A program made the position numbers and the translations under genes. Of a stretch of DNA of 64,000 nucleotides, positions 8,065 to 17,295 are shown one piece after another; within the stretch, counting starts at the first letter, position 1, and every line of letters starts with the position of its first letter. Source of the stretch: Pseudomonas sp. H1h (GTDB lineage: Bacteria > Pseudomonadota > Gammaproteobacteria > Pseudomonadales > Pseudomonadaceae). The notes under the pieces were generated by a model. That model was not told where the DNA came from and did not search any database. It saw nothing but the letters and a program-made list of their open reading frames with translations. The stretch lies in the NCBI RefSeq assembly GCF_000633255.1, contig NZ_AYMJ01000036.1, positions 1-64,000 of the forward strand. The letters run 5' to 3'.

Positions 8065-8937
8065 TTATTCCTCCGCGGCGCTGGCGCGCAGGCGGTTGAT
8101 ACGGTTTTCGCTCCACTGCTTGAGCAGCAGGATGAAGAGCGCCAGGATCAGCAACAGGCTCGCCACGGCGAACGCGGCCACGTGGTTGTATTCGTTGTAG
8201 AGGATCTCGACGTGCAGCGGCAAGGTGTTGGTCACCCCGCGAATGTGCCCGGAAACCACCGACACCGCACCGAACTCACCCATGGCCCGCGCGGTGCACA
8301 GCACCACGCCATAGATCAGGCCCCATTTGATGTTGGGGACGGTGACGTGCCAGAACATCTGCCAGCCGTTGGCGCCGAGCAGGCGCGCGGCCTCCTCTTC
8401 CTGCGTGCCTTGTTCCTGCATCAGCGGAATCAGTTCACGGGCCACGAACGGCACAGTGACGAAGATCGTCGCCAGCACGATGCCCGGCAGGGCGAAGACG
8501 ATCTGGATGTCGTGATCCTGCAGCCACGGCCCGAACAGGCCCTGGGCGCCGAACATCAGCACGTAGACCAGACCTGCGATCACCGGCGATACCGAGAACG
8601 GCAGGTCGATCAGCGTCACCAGCATGCTCTTGCCGCGGAACGAGTACTTGCTCACGCACCACGCGGCGCTGACGCCGAACACCAGGTTCAGCGGCACCGA
8701 AATCAGCACCGCGATCACCGTGAGTTTCAGCGCCGACAAGGCATCGGGTTCAAAGATCGCGGTGAAGAATGCACCGAGGCCGTTCTTCAAACCTTGGGAC
8801 ACCACGATGAACAGCGGCAACACCAGGAACAGAAAAAAGATCAGCCAGCCGAGACTGATCAGCACTCTGCGCGAAGTGGCGCTGCCACGGCGCGCAGCGT
8901 TGGCCGAGGAAGCGGCCGCAATAGACGATTGGGACAT
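8065..8937 (-). CDS. cysW: sulfate ABC transporter permease CysW
   Basis: 290 residues with about six transmembrane segments and the ABC permease EAA loop (EQGTQEEEAARLLGANGWQMFWHVT), which docks on CysA. The N-terminal ~25 residues are a polar, Ala/Ser-rich cytoplasmic tail. A perfect AAGGAGG lies upstream of the ATG. It pairs with CysT, 13 bases upstream, to form the heterodimeric membrane channel for sulfate and thiosulfate. Confidence 0.95.
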   Translation of the reverse strand: MSQSSIAAASSANAARRGSATSRRVLISLGWLIFFLFLVLPLFIVVSQGLKNGLGAFFTAIFEPDALSALKLTVIAVLISVPLNLVFGVSAAWCVSKYSFRGKSMLVTLIDLPFSVSPVIAGLVYVLMFGAQGLFGPWLQDHDIQIVFALPGIVLATIFVTVPFVARELIPLMQEQGTQEEEAARLLGANGWQMFWHVTVPNIKWGLIYGVVLCTARAMGEFGAVSVVSGHIRGVTNTLPLHVEILYNEYNHVAAFAVASLLLILALFILLLKQWSENRINRLRASAAEE

Positions 8938-8950
8938 GGTTCGCGCCTCC

Positions 8951-9769
8951 TTATGGGGTTTCGATGCGCCGCTGCAGCAAGTTGATCAGCAGCAACAGGA
9001 CGAAGGAAACCACCAGCATCAGCACGCCGATGGAAGTGGCGCCGGTGTAGTCGTACTGGTCGAGTTTGACCATGATCAGCAGCGGCAGAATTTCGGTTTT
9101 CATCGGCATGTTGCCGGCGATGAAAATCACCGAACCGTACTCGCCGACGCCCCGCGCGAACGCCAGAGCAAAACCGGTCAGCCAGGCGGGCAACAGCGCC
9201 GGCAACAGGATGTGGCGGAACACCTGCAGTGGCTTCGCCCCGAGGCAGGCAGCGGCTTCTTCGACTTCACGCGGAATGTCCGCCAGCACCGGCTGCACCG
9301 TGCGCACCACGAACGGCAGGGTCACGAAGGTCAACGCCAGCGTGATCCCGAGCGGGGTGTAGGCGATCTTGAAACCGAGGTCCGCGGCGAACTGCCCGAC
9401 CAGCCCGGTCGGGGTGTACAGCGCCGTCAGCGCAATACCGGCCACCGCGGTCGGCAACGCGAACGGCAGATCGATCATCGCATCGATCACCTTGCGCCCC
9501 GGGAACGTGTAGCGCACCAGCACCCAGGCCAGCAACGTGCCGATGATGCCGTTGATGATCGCGGCGCACAGCGCAGTGCCGAAGCTCAGCTTCAGTGCAG
9601 CGAGAACGCGGGGCGCGGAGATGATCGTCCAGAACTGATCCCAGGTGAGTTGGGCGGCATGGACGAACATCGCCGCCAGCGGGATAAGCACAATCAGGCT
9701 GAGGTACACCAAGGTGTAACCCAGCGTCAGCCCGAAGCCGGGTATGACGGGGGAGATACGACGCGACAT
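8951..9769 (-). CDS. cysT: sulfate ABC transporter permease CysT
   Basis: 272 residues from the ATG at 9769, chosen for the AAGGA upstream and the family N-terminus MSRRISPVIPGFGLTLGY. About six transmembrane helices, with the EAA-type loop IPREVEEAAACLGAKPLQVFRHILLP. Forms the channel with CysW. It is separated from sbp by a REP pair at 9796-9887, which may stabilise or dampen the message between the abundant binding protein and the membrane components. Confidence 0.95.
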   Translation of the reverse strand: MSRRISPVIPGFGLTLGYTLVYLSLIVLIPLAAMFVHAAQLTWDQFWTIISAPRVLAALKLSFGTALCAAIINGIIGTLLAWVLVRYTFPGRKVIDAMIDLPFALPTAVAGIALTALYTPTGLVGQFAADLGFKIAYTPLGITLALTFVTLPFVVRTVQPVLADIPREVEEAAACLGAKPLQVFRHILLPALLPAWLTGFALAFARGVGEYGSVIFIAGNMPMKTEILPLLIMVKLDQYDYTGATSIGVLMLVVSFVLLLLINLLQRRIETP

Positions 9770-9795
9770 AAAAGTCCTTGGTTGAAAACGCATCA

Positions 9796-9887
9796 ATGTG
9801 GGAGCGGGCTTGCTCGCGAATGGGCCCTATCATTCAACATTTATGTCGTCTGACACACCGTCTTCGCGAGCAAGCCCGCTCCCACAT
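9796..9887. repeat. REP element pair between sbp and cysT
   Basis: ATGTGGGAGCGGGCTTGCTCGCGAA and TTCGCGAGCAAGCCCGCTCCCACAT as outward arms around about 42 bases. Its location in the operon gap between the binding-protein gene and the permease genes fits the known role of such repeats in differential mRNA stability. Confidence 0.92.
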
Positions 9888-9924
9888 GTTTTGTGCCTGA
9901 ACATCAGGCTCGTTTCATTTGAGA

Positions 9925-10938
9925 TTACTGCGCCTGATAGATCTGGTCGAACACGCCACCGTCGTTGAAGAATTTAGGCTGCGCGGATTTCCAGCCGCCG
10001 AAGTCCTTGTCGATGGTTACCAGTTCCAGTTTCGGGAACTGCTGGGCGTACTTCGCCGCCACGTCCTTGTCACGCGGGCGGTAGAAGTTCTTCGCGGCGA
10101 TCTCCTGACCGGCCGGGCTGTACAGGTGCTTCAGATAGGCTTCGGCGATCTGCTCGTTGCCCTTCTTCTCGGCATTCTTGTCGACCACAGCCACTGGCGG
10201 TTCGGCGAGGATCGACAGCGACGGCACGACGATGTCGAACTTGTCGGCGCCACCGTCTTCTTTCAGCGCCAGGAACGCTTCGTTTTCCCAGGCCAGCAAC
10301 ACGTCACCCTGACCGTTGTTGACGAAGGTAATGGTCGAGCCGCGAGCGCCGGTGTCCAATACCGGAACGTGCTTGAACAGGGTCTGTACGTACTCTTTGG
10401 CTTTTGCTTCGCTACCGCCGTTGGCTTTCAGGCCGTAAGCCCACGCAGCGAGGAAGTTCCAGCGTGCGCCACCCGAGGTTTTCGGGTTCGGGGTGATCAC
10501 CGAGACATCGTTCTTGACCAGGTCGCCCCAGTCCTTGATGCCTTTCGGGTTGCCCTTGCGCACCAGGAACACAATGGTCGAGGTATACGGGGTGCTGGCG
10601 TCCGGCAGGCGCTTCTGCCAGTCGGCCGGCAGGGTCTTGCCGAGCTTGGCGATTTCGTCGATGTCGCCGGCCAGTGCCAGGGTCACGACGTCAGCGCGCA
10701 GACCGTCGATCACCGCGCGGCCCTGCTTGCCCGAACCGCCGTGGGATTGCTGGATTTTCACGGTGTCGCCGGCATGGTCCTGCTGCCAGAACTTGATGAA
10801 TTCGGCGTTGTAGTCCTGATACAGCTCACGGGTCGGGTCGTACGACACGTTGAGCAGTTCGTAATCCTTGGCAACCGCGGAACCGGCAAACACAGCGCTG
10901 GCCAAGGCGGCCAAAGCGTAACGGCGAATCGACGACAT
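9925..10938 (-). CDS. sbp: periplasmic sulfate-binding protein
   Basis: 337 residues from the ATG at 10938 (AGGAG 7-8 bases upstream). A signal peptide ends at VFAGSAVA, and the mature protein begins KDYELLNVSYDPTRELYQDYN, the conserved sulfate-binding-protein start. Further family segments include QSHGGSGKQGRAVIDGLRADVVTLAL and PKTSGGARWNFLAAW, which line the anion site. It delivers sulfate to CysTWA. It lies downstream of oscA, with a second type of REP between. Confidence 0.95.
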   Translation of the reverse strand: MSSIRRYALAALASAVFAGSAVAKDYELLNVSYDPTRELYQDYNAEFIKFWQQDHAGDTVKIQQSHGGSGKQGRAVIDGLRADVVTLALAGDIDEIAKLGKTLPADWQKRLPDASTPYTSTIVFLVRKGNPKGIKDWGDLVKNDVSVITPNPKTSGGARWNFLAAWAYGLKANGGSEAKAKEYVQTLFKHVPVLDTGARGSTITFVNNGQGDVLLAWENEAFLALKEDGGADKFDIVVPSLSILAEPPVAVVDKNAEKKGNEQIAEAYLKHLYSPAGQEIAAKNFYRPRDKDVAAKYAQQFPKLELVTIDKDFGGWKSAQPKFFNDGGVFDQIYQAQ

Positions 10939-11006
10939 GGTGAAAGCTCCTGGAATTCTGGGTGGTGGCTTTTTCTTATGTGTTGCTGGAGTCGGGTTGC
11001 TCATTC

Positions 11007-11074
11007 AAAGATCGCCGCCTGCGACAGCTCTTGCGCACAGCCCCCTGCAGAAGCTGCCGCAGGCTGCGATCTTT
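11007..11074. repeat. REP element of a second family (GATCGCAGCCTGCGGCAGC type)
   Basis: AAAGATCGCCGCCTGCGACAGCTC is followed by GAGCTGCCGC-like AAGCTGCCGCAGGCTGCGATCTTT as an imperfect inverted repeat. This AAAGATCGCAGCCT-type element is another frequent intergenic repeat of the P. fluorescens group. It sits between oscA and sbp. Confidence 0.8.
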
Positions 11075-11075
11075 T

Positions 11076-11258
11076 TCAGCTCGGCTTGTTGCCCGGTTGC
11101 TGCAAACGGAATTTCTCTTTGCGTTCGATCTGTACGACCTGGGCGTTGTGCACAGTGATCTCCACCGCACCGAAACGCAGATCGCGCAGGGCGCTCTGGA
11201 TTTCACGCAAGATGGTGGTTTCGTCCTGACCGTCAACGCTGCGAAGGGATGCGCTCAT
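11076..11258 (-). CDS. oscA: sulfur starvation response protein OscA
   Basis: 60 residues (DUF2292 family). A short cytoplasmic protein with ETTILREIQSALRDLRFGAVEIT and VHNAQVVQIERKEKFR, characteristic of OscA. In Pseudomonas it is needed for growth under sulfur limitation combined with chromate stress, and it is the first gene of the sulfate uptake operon as here. AAGGAGC is 7 bases before the ATG. A strong palindrome and a TATATT -10 lie upstream (11321-11365). Confidence 0.9.
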   Translation of the reverse strand: MSASLRSVDGQDETTILREIQSALRDLRFGAVEITVHNAQVVQIERKEKFRLQQPGNKPS

Positions 11259-11320
11259 GGTGCTGCTCCTTTGAATGGAATATGCCTGGCAGTGGGCGGC
11301 ACTGCGTTCGGCGTGGGAGC

Positions 11321-11365
11321 AATATAAGAGAGGCGCAGATATTCTTAAAAAGACTATTTAAGAAT
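11321..11365 (-). promoter_or_regulatory. oscA-sbp-cys promoter with 9-base palindrome
   Basis: Reading toward oscA, the perfect inverted repeat ATTCTTAAA-N7-TTTAAGAAT (11341-11365) is followed by TATATT (11326 to 11321) as a likely -10, giving a leader of about 55 bases. The palindrome overlaps the -35 position, where no good TTGACA is visible, which fits an activator-dependent promoter; CysB is the obvious candidate given the genes, but its binding here is inference. Confidence 0.55.
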
Positions 11366-11435
11366 GTTTATATAACTAGAAAACATTAACTGTCGGGGCA
11401 AGGGTTTGCGCAGATTCGGGACCGACAGATAACCC

Positions 11436-11530
11436 TGTGGTGAGGGGATTTATCCCCGCTGGACTGCGCAGCAGTCGCAAAATTTTCAGGGTCGCTTCGC
11501 AACCCGACGGGGATAAATTCACTCGCGACA
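11436..11530. repeat. intergenic repeat with GAGGGGATTTATCCCC hairpins
   Basis: TGTGGTGAGGGGATTTATCCCCGCTGG... is mirrored by ...CGACGGGGATAAATTCACTCGCGACA, with small internal hairpins (GACTGCGCAGCAGTC; GGTCGCTTCGCAACC). It resembles a further dispersed repeat class of fluorescent pseudomonads. Confidence 0.65.
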
Positions 11531-11558
11531 GGTTTTGTACTCACCACAGAGACTGGAT

Positions 11559-13490
11559 TCAGCCGATAACAGGAGCCTTCGCCCAATCAATTTCTCCCGC
11601 CGGCACCGGCCGCCCAAACCAGTAGCCCTGGCCCAGATCACATTCCTGATCCAACAGAAACGCCGCCTGCTCCGCCTGCTCGATCCCTTCGGCGTGCACC
11701 TGCATGCCCATGCTGCGGGCCAGGGCGATGATCACGCGAACGATCGCCACATCGTCCTCGTCAGACGGCAGCCCGGCCACAAAACCCTGATCGATCTTGA
11801 GCTTCTGCACCGGCAGACGCTTGAGCCGCAAGAGAGATGAATAGCCGGTGCCAAAATCGTCGATGGCCAGGCGAATGCCCAACTCGCGTAACCGATGCAT
11901 CTGCTCCAGCGCCACTTCAGGGTCGTCCATCACCGCACTTTCGGTGACTTCCAGCTCCAGATAGGCCGGATCCAGCCCGGTCTCGTGCAGCACCTGCGCC
12001 ACCTGCTGATACAGCTCGCGCCGGGCGAACAGCCGCGACGAGACGTTGACTGCGACGAACGACAGGACAACTCCCGCCTGTTGCCATTGGCACATCTGCG
12101 AACACGCCTGGCGCATCACCCAGGCATCGATTTCGGCAATCATCCCGGTGCGCTCGGCAATCGGAATGAATTCCGCCGGCGACACCAGCCCTCGTTGTGG
12201 ATGCTGCCAACGCACCAGCGCTTCGACGCCAATCAGGCGACTGCTGTGCAAATCGTGAACCGGTTGGTAGTAGACCCGCAGCTCCTGCTGCTCCAGCGCG
12301 CGGCGCAATTCGAAGGCGATCTCGACCCGTTGCTGGGCATGTGCCGTCAGCTCTTCGGTGTACAACGCGTATCCGTTACGCCCACTGCTCTTGGCCTTGA
12401 ACAATGCGGCATCGGCATTGCGCAACAGCTGATCGGCACTCAGCGCGTCGCTGGGGAACAGGCTGATACCGATACTGGCGTTGATGAACAACTCATGCCG
12501 GTCGATGGCGAACGGCTCCTTCAGCGCATCGAGAATGCGTTGCGCCAGCGCCGCAGCCTGTACCAGCTGTGGACAACTTTCCGCCAGCACCGCGAATTCA
12601 TCACCGCCGAGCCGTGCCAGGGTCATCCCGGGGCCGAACAGATCCTGCAGGCGTGCCGCCACCGCTTTGAGCAAGCGATCGCCAACGTTATGCCCGAGGC
12701 TGTCGTTGATCATCTTGAAGTGATCCAGATCGATCATCAGCAAGGCGCAGCCGCGCTTGTGCAGTTGCGCCGATGTCAGCGCCTGTTCGGCGCGGTCGCT
12801 GAACAGCAGACGGTTGGGCAGGTCGGTCAGTGGATCGTGGTGCGCGAGGTGCTTGAGTTCGTGCTCGGAGTCCTTGATCGCACTGATGTCAGAAAACACC
12901 GCCACATAGTGGCTGAGGCGTCCCTGATCATCGTGAATCACGCGGATGGTCTGCCACTGTGGGTAAATCTCACCGCTCTTGCGCCGATTCCAGATTTCCC
13001 CGCTCCATTCGCCGTGTGCCTGCAGCGTGGCAAACATCGCCTGATAGAAGTCTGGTGGATGGTGACCGGACTTGAACAAGCTCGGTTGATGACCGAGGAC
13101 TTCTTCACGCTGGTAGCCGGTGATCTCCATGAACGCGCGGTTGACGTGCACGATCAGGCCCTCGCGATTGGTGACCAGCACCCCTTCGCGGGTGCAGTCG
13201 AACACCGCAGCCGCCTGACGCAGGCGCTCACGGTCGGCCTGACGCTCGCGCAACCGCGCACCAATGCCGAGAAACTCACACAAACGCACGCGGGCCAGGA
13301 AGATCAACCCGGCACTCAGCGCCGCCCAGACGTAACCGTTGATCAGTTGCCAACGCAGTTGATCGACGGACTCATCGAAGAAATTGTTTAATAAATAACC
13401 AGTCCCTTGCAGCCAGACGGCCGCAAGCACGAGATAAAGCAGCGCTGCACGCAAGGCATCGCGATAAGTGGCAGACATTCGGCTGTCCAT
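11559..13490 (-). CDS. membrane PAS-GGDEF-EAL protein (c-di-GMP turnover)
   Basis: 643 residues. Two N-terminal hydrophobic segments (about 10-30 and 50-68), a PAS domain (about 90-205; LIVHVNRAFMEITGYQREEVLG), a GGDEF domain with intact RLGGDEFAVLA, and an EAL domain with GVEALVRWQHP and DDFGTGYSSL. Both catalytic signatures are preserved, so it could make and degrade c-di-GMP; in most such tandem proteins one activity dominates. P. aeruginosa has a homologous-looking gene (PA0285) in the same place beside oscA and desA. A TATAAT hexamer lies about 21-26 bases upstream of the start. Confidence 0.92.
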   Translation of the reverse strand: MDSRMSATYRDALRAALLYLVLAAVWLQGTGYLLNNFFDESVDQLRWQLINGYVWAALSAGLIFLARVRLCEFLGIGARLRERQADRERLRQAAAVFDCTREGVLVTNREGLIVHVNRAFMEITGYQREEVLGHQPSLFKSGHHPPDFYQAMFATLQAHGEWSGEIWNRRKSGEIYPQWQTIRVIHDDQGRLSHYVAVFSDISAIKDSEHELKHLAHHDPLTDLPNRLLFSDRAEQALTSAQLHKRGCALLMIDLDHFKMINDSLGHNVGDRLLKAVAARLQDLFGPGMTLARLGGDEFAVLAESCPQLVQAAALAQRILDALKEPFAIDRHELFINASIGISLFPSDALSADQLLRNADAALFKAKSSGRNGYALYTEELTAHAQQRVEIAFELRRALEQQELRVYYQPVHDLHSSRLIGVEALVRWQHPQRGLVSPAEFIPIAERTGMIAEIDAWVMRQACSQMCQWQQAGVVLSFVAVNVSSRLFARRELYQQVAQVLHETGLDPAYLELEVTESAVMDDPEVALEQMHRLRELGIRLAIDDFGTGYSSLLRLKRLPVQKLKIDQGFVAGLPSDEDDVAIVRVIIALARSMGMQVHAEGIEQAEQAAFLLDQECDLGQGYWFGRPVPAGEIDWAKAPVIG

Positions 13491-13624
13491 GTCCCTACAA
13501 AAAGGTTGGAATTATAGGTCAAGAAACATCCAGCGACTCTTATCTGAAAGGGCGACTGGTTTTATCTGTGTGCTTGGTGATAATGCAACGGCTGTTTTTA
13601 TCTTTATCGAGGGCCCTATAGCCT

Positions 13625-14809
13625 ATGTGGTACGAAGGTTTTCTTGGCTTGTCGGCCTGGTCACTGGTCGCGGTCACCCTGCTGATGACCCACGTGACAA
13701 TTGTCGCCGTCACGGTCTATCTGCACCGTTATTCGGCCCATCGCTCGCTTGAGCTGAATGCCGGCCTGAAACACTTTTTCCGCTTCTGGCTGTGGCTGAC
13801 CACGGCGCAGAACACCCGCGAGTGGACCGCCATCCACCGTAAGCACCACGCCAAATGCGAAACCGAAGATGACCCGCACAGTCCGGTCATCAAGGGTCTG
13901 TCCACCGTGCTGCGCAAAGGCGCCGAGCTGTATCGCGCCGAAGCCGAGAACCCGGAGACCCTGCGCATCTACGGCAAGAACTGCCCCGAAGACTGGATCG
14001 AACGCAATCTCTACAGCCGCTATCCGCTGCTGGGCGTGGCAATCATGGGCGTCATCGACCTGCTGCTGTTCGGCACCATCGGCATCACCATCTGGGCAAT
14101 CCAGATGATGTGGATTCCGGTCTGGGCCGCCGGCGTGGTCAACGGTCTGGGGCACGCCATCGGCTACCGCAACTTCGAATGCCGCGACGCGGCAACCAAT
14201 CTGGTGCCGTGGGGCATCCTGATCGGCGGCGAAGAGCTGCACAACAACCACCACACCTACCCCAACTCGGCCAAGCTGTCGGTGAAGAAGTGGGAGTTCG
14301 ACCTCGGCTGGGCGTGGATCAAGGTCTTCAGCTTCCTCGGTCTGGCCAAGGTGCAGCGTGTGGCGCCGATCGCCCACCGCGTCGAAGGCAAGGGCAACCT
14401 GGACATGGATACCGCCATGGCGATCCTCAACAATCGCTTCCAGATCATGGCCCAGTACCGCAAATTGGTGATCGGCCCGCTGGTCAAGCAGGAGCTGGAC
14501 AAGGTCGATCATTCGGTACGCCATCAATTCCATCGGGCCAAACGCCTGCTGTCGCGGGAAACCAGCCTGTTGGAAGACCGTCATCACTTGCGCATCCAGA
14601 ACATGCTCGAGCACAGTCAGGCACTGAAGGTAATTTACGAAAAACGCCTGGCCTTGCAGCAGATCTGGGTCAAGACCAGCGCCAATGGCCACGACATGCT
14701 CGCCGCCATCAAGGAATGGGTGCACGAGGCCGAGGCCAGTGGTATCCAGTCCCTGCGTGAATTCGCCGACCAGTTGAAAACCTACTCGTTGCGTCCAGCA
14801 GCGGTCTGA
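13625..14809 (+). CDS. desA: phospholipid delta-9 fatty acid desaturase DesA
   Basis: 394 residues. An acyl-lipid/acyl-CoA type desaturase with His boxes HRYSAHRSLELN (about residue 37), HRKHHAKCETEDDPHS (about 73) and HNNHHTYPNSAKLS (about 207), and hydrophobic pairs at 10-30, 45-65 and 135-165. The C-terminal ~120 residues are a hydrophilic helical extension usual for this bacterial group. P. aeruginosa DesA (PA0286) converts saturated acyl chains of membrane phospholipids to 9-unsaturated ones under aerobic conditions. Divergent from the GGDEF/EAL gene, with 134 bases between them. Confidence 0.9.
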   Translation: MWYEGFLGLSAWSLVAVTLLMTHVTIVAVTVYLHRYSAHRSLELNAGLKHFFRFWLWLTTAQNTREWTAIHRKHHAKCETEDDPHSPVIKGLSTVLRKGAELYRAEAENPETLRIYGKNCPEDWIERNLYSRYPLLGVAIMGVIDLLLFGTIGITIWAIQMMWIPVWAAGVVNGLGHAIGYRNFECRDAATNLVPWGILIGGEELHNNHHTYPNSAKLSVKKWEFDLGWAWIKVFSFLGLAKVQRVAPIAHRVEGKGNLDMDTAMAILNNRFQIMAQYRKLVIGPLVKQELDKVDHSVRHQFHRAKRLLSRETSLLEDRHHLRIQNMLEHSQALKVIYEKRLALQQIWVKTSANGHDMLAAIKEWVHEAEASGIQSLREFADQLKTYSLRPAAV

Positions 14810-14954
14810 TGCCGTTGATCGGTGCGCCCGGGCTCCCGGGTGCACCCTTCGGAACTAAGCACAAAATCCCCTATCTCAAAGACACTTCGCCACCCCGGCG
14901 GGCTGTACTGTGGCCGTTGTCGAAATTGCGGCACGCCCTTTGAGATATGTGCCG

Positions 14955-15944
14955 ATGGTCAACAACAATCAAAAAGACTCATCCCTTGCGCAGTGGCCCG
15001 AGGCCGCGCAAACCCTGATGGCGCTGATGCACGCCCAGGGCGAAGTTGCTCGGCTGAGCGAGCGCGAACAGCTGTTCAGCTCACTGCTGGTTAGCGTCAA
15101 CGCGGTGCTTTGGGCGTTCAACTGGGAAACCCGTCAGGTGCTGTACGTCAGCCCCGCGTATGAACGGATTTTCGGCCGCTCCGCAGGGCTCTTGCTCGCC
15201 GACTACAACCAGTGGCGCGACAGTATCTACCCCGACGATCTGGAATACGCCGAACGCAGCCTTGCCGAAGTCCTGCACAAGGGCGCGGTGGAAGACCGCG
15301 AATACCGGATCATCGCCGCCGACGGCCAGGTTCGCTGGCTGAGCGACAAATGCTTCATCAACCGTCAGGACGAGCCCGGACAACCGGTGATCATTGTCGG
15401 CATCGCCGAGGACATCACCGACAAGAAGCACATGGAAACCGAGCTGCAACGCCTGGCGACCACCGACGTGCTGACCCAAAGCAGCAATCGCCGCCATTTC
15501 TTCGAATGCGCCAACCGCGAATTCGAAGAGGCACGCCTGCAAGGTGCGCCACTGGCGTTTCTGCTGCTGGACATCGACGACTTCAAGCTGATCAACGACA
15601 GCTACGGCCACCCCGAGGGCGACAGCGTGCTGCAGCGCATCGCCGAATGCGGGCGCGGCTCTTTACGCAGGGGTGATCTGTTCGGGCGCATTGGCGGAGA
15701 AGAGTTCGCAGCGGTGTTCCCCGGTTGTGCACCGGACATGGCGATGCAAGTGGCGGAACGGCTGCAACAGGAAATTCAGCGCTTGAGTTTCAGCCATGAC
15801 GGGCAGACGTTCGGCATCACCGTCAGCCAGGGCCTGACCAGCCTCAACCCCGAGGACGACAGCCTCGACAGCCTGTTCGCCCGGGCAGATGCGGCGATGT
15901 ACGAGGCCAAGCGCCAGGGCAAGAATCGGATCATTACTGCCTGA
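14955..15944 (+). CDS. PAS-domain diguanylate cyclase
   Basis: 329 residues from the ATG at 14955; a GTG at 14910 in frame would add 15 residues, and neither has a strong ribosome site. A PAS/PAC sensor (about 45-165; VLYVSPAYERIFGR, then a PAC segment ending IAEDITDKK) precedes a GGDEF domain with RIGGEEFAAVFPG, an active GGEEF signature. Product: c-di-GMP. No upstream RxxD inhibitory site is obvious. No transmembrane segment is seen, so it is probably cytoplasmic. The gene follows desA by 145 bases and may have its own promoter. Confidence 0.9.
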   Translation: MVNNNQKDSSLAQWPEAAQTLMALMHAQGEVARLSEREQLFSSLLVSVNAVLWAFNWETRQVLYVSPAYERIFGRSAGLLLADYNQWRDSIYPDDLEYAERSLAEVLHKGAVEDREYRIIAADGQVRWLSDKCFINRQDEPGQPVIIVGIAEDITDKKHMETELQRLATTDVLTQSSNRRHFFECANREFEEARLQGAPLAFLLLDIDDFKLINDSYGHPEGDSVLQRIAECGRGSLRRGDLFGRIGGEEFAAVFPGCAPDMAMQVAERLQQEIQRLSFSHDGQTFGITVSQGLTSLNPEDDSLDSLFARADAAMYEAKRQGKNRIITA

Positions 15945-15973
15945 ACCGAGATTTCAGCCATCCAGAGCTCCAA

Positions 15974-16063
15974 TGTGGGAGCGGCCTTGCTCGCGAAGGC
16001 GGTGTGTCATTCAGCAATTGTGTTGCCTGATACACCGCCTTCGCGAGCAAGCCCGCTCCCACA
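15974..16063. repeat. REP element pair
   Basis: TGTGGGAGCGGCCTTGCTCGCGAAGGCGGTGTGTCATTCAG and CTGATACACCGCCTTCGCGAGCAAGCCCGCTCCCACA form a long outward-armed hairpin between two convergent genes. Confidence 0.92.
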
Positions 16064-16083
16064 GGGTTGGGTGAAAACTCTGG

Positions 16084-17295
16084 TTATTTACGCATCCTCA
16101 TCAATTCCGGCAACCCGATCTTCAGCAGCCGCGCCGTGCGACTCCTGGCCAGTTCCTCTACGCCCTCGTGCTCAGTCAGGCGGGCCATTTGTGCCGCCAT
16201 GTTCATCACCAGCGCCTCGCGAGAATAAACCCCGCCACCGAGCTGATAGACTGACGCAATCAACTCGCGCAGCTCCAGCGGCAAGCGCCAGCGCGTGCGC
16301 AGCGCCGAACCGTAGGCCGCGCCAAACTCCGCCAGCGCGTCGCCCACCTCCTCCCACTCATCCAGCTCTCCGCCGGCCTGTTTCCACTCCTGCAAACAAC
16401 GCAGCAACGCCAGATCGCCAAGGCGATGCAGCATGCCGGCGCAATAGCAGCGCTCCTGATCCAGATCGAGCAGGCGTGCCAGGGTGCGGGCGTATTCCGC
16501 GGTGTGCAGCGACAGCCCCCAATAGCGCTCGGCGTAGTCCGCCAGGCACGGGTCGCTGAGTCTGGCACTGCGCTTGAGCGCCAGACCTAGAATCAGGTTC
16601 ATGCTCTGCCCGGTGCCGAGCCGATGCAGCGCTTGCCCCAGGGTCTGCACTGCCGCGCCATGATGCTGCGCCGCACTGTTGGCCGCCGCGATCAACACCG
16701 CAGTGATTTGCGGATCAGTGCGAATTTCATCTTCCAGCAACTTCAGGTCGAGGCCACTGGGGTTCAGGCTGCGCTTCACCGCCACCTGCACATCGGTCAT
16801 CAACGGCGCACCATCGGCGCGCTCGCGGCGCCGCTCAAGGAACACGGCCAGGGTCATGCCGGGCGCCAGCGTCGGCACCTCGCAGAACACTTCTTCGCCG
16901 GCATTGAGCAGCAAGCCCTGCAAGCGCTCGGTCAGGCTTTCCATGTTCAACGGTTTGGTCAGGTAAGCCGTGGGAGCCAGCGGGATGGCTTCGCGCACGC
17001 TAGCGCTGTCGTTGCGGCTGCTCATCAGGATGAACGGCAGTGGTGGATTGCGTTTGCGCTGACGCACGCTGCGCAGCACGCTCAAGCCATCGATGCCCGG
17101 CAACTCCCAGTCGACGATCGCCAGGTCATAGGGCACTTCGCTGAGCAATGACAGAGCTTGTTGGCCGTCGGCACACAGGTCCAGCCGTGCATCGCAACGG
17201 ACGTTGAGCAACACTTGTTTGAGCAGGTCCCGGGACCACGGATCGGCCTCGGCAATCAGCACTCGAGGTACGGCGGGTAAATCAACGGCAGTCAT
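16084..17295 (-). CDS. response regulator with receiver and HDOD domains
   Basis: 403 residues from the ATG at 17295 (GGGAG upstream). The receiver domain (about 11-125) has acidic pocket EAD, phosphoacceptor Asp62 (AIVDWELPG) and Lys in YLTKPLNMESL. A linker with a PilZ-like or undefined segment leads to an HDOD region (about 190-390; LLEDEIRTDPQITAVLIAAANSA, then RYWGLSLHTAEYARTLARLL). HDOD domains are HD-related but usually not catalytic and act in signalling. No kinase gene is adjacent. It lies downstream of gabT, separated by a strong terminator, so it is an independent unit. Confidence 0.85.
   Translation of the reverse strand: MTAVDLPAVPRVLIAEADPWSRDLLKQVLLNVRCDARLDLCADGQQALSLLSEVPYDLAIVDWELPGIDGLSVLRSVRQRKRNPPLPFILMSSRNDSASVREAIPLAPTAYLTKPLNMESLTERLQGLLLNAGEEVFCEVPTLAPGMTLAVFLERRRERADGAPLMTDVQVAVKRSLNPSGLDLKLLEDEIRTDPQITAVLIAAANSAAQHHGAAVQTLGQALHRLGTGQSMNLILGLALKRSARLSDPCLADYAERYWGLSLHTAEYARTLARLLDLDQERCYCAGMLHRLGDLALLRCLQEWKQAGGELDEWEEVGDALAEFGAAYGSALRTRWRLPLELRELIASVYQLGGGVYSREALVMNMAAQMARLTEHEGVEELARSRTARLLKIGLPELMRMRK

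Larger units (their letters stand above)
11259..11558. other. regulatory and repeat-bearing intergenic region upstream of oscA
   Basis: This 300-base gap holds the oscA promoter region on the right-hand side of oscA (11321-11365, AT-rich) and then a third kind of repeat (11436-11530) before the end of the GGDEF/EAL gene. No additional reading frame in it looks like a gene. Confidence 0.8.

Noticed and set aside
13661..14845. 394-codon minus-strand open frame opposite desA
   Set aside because: The plus strand encodes three intact His boxes; the minus-strand product is His/Gln/Val-rich without any motif.
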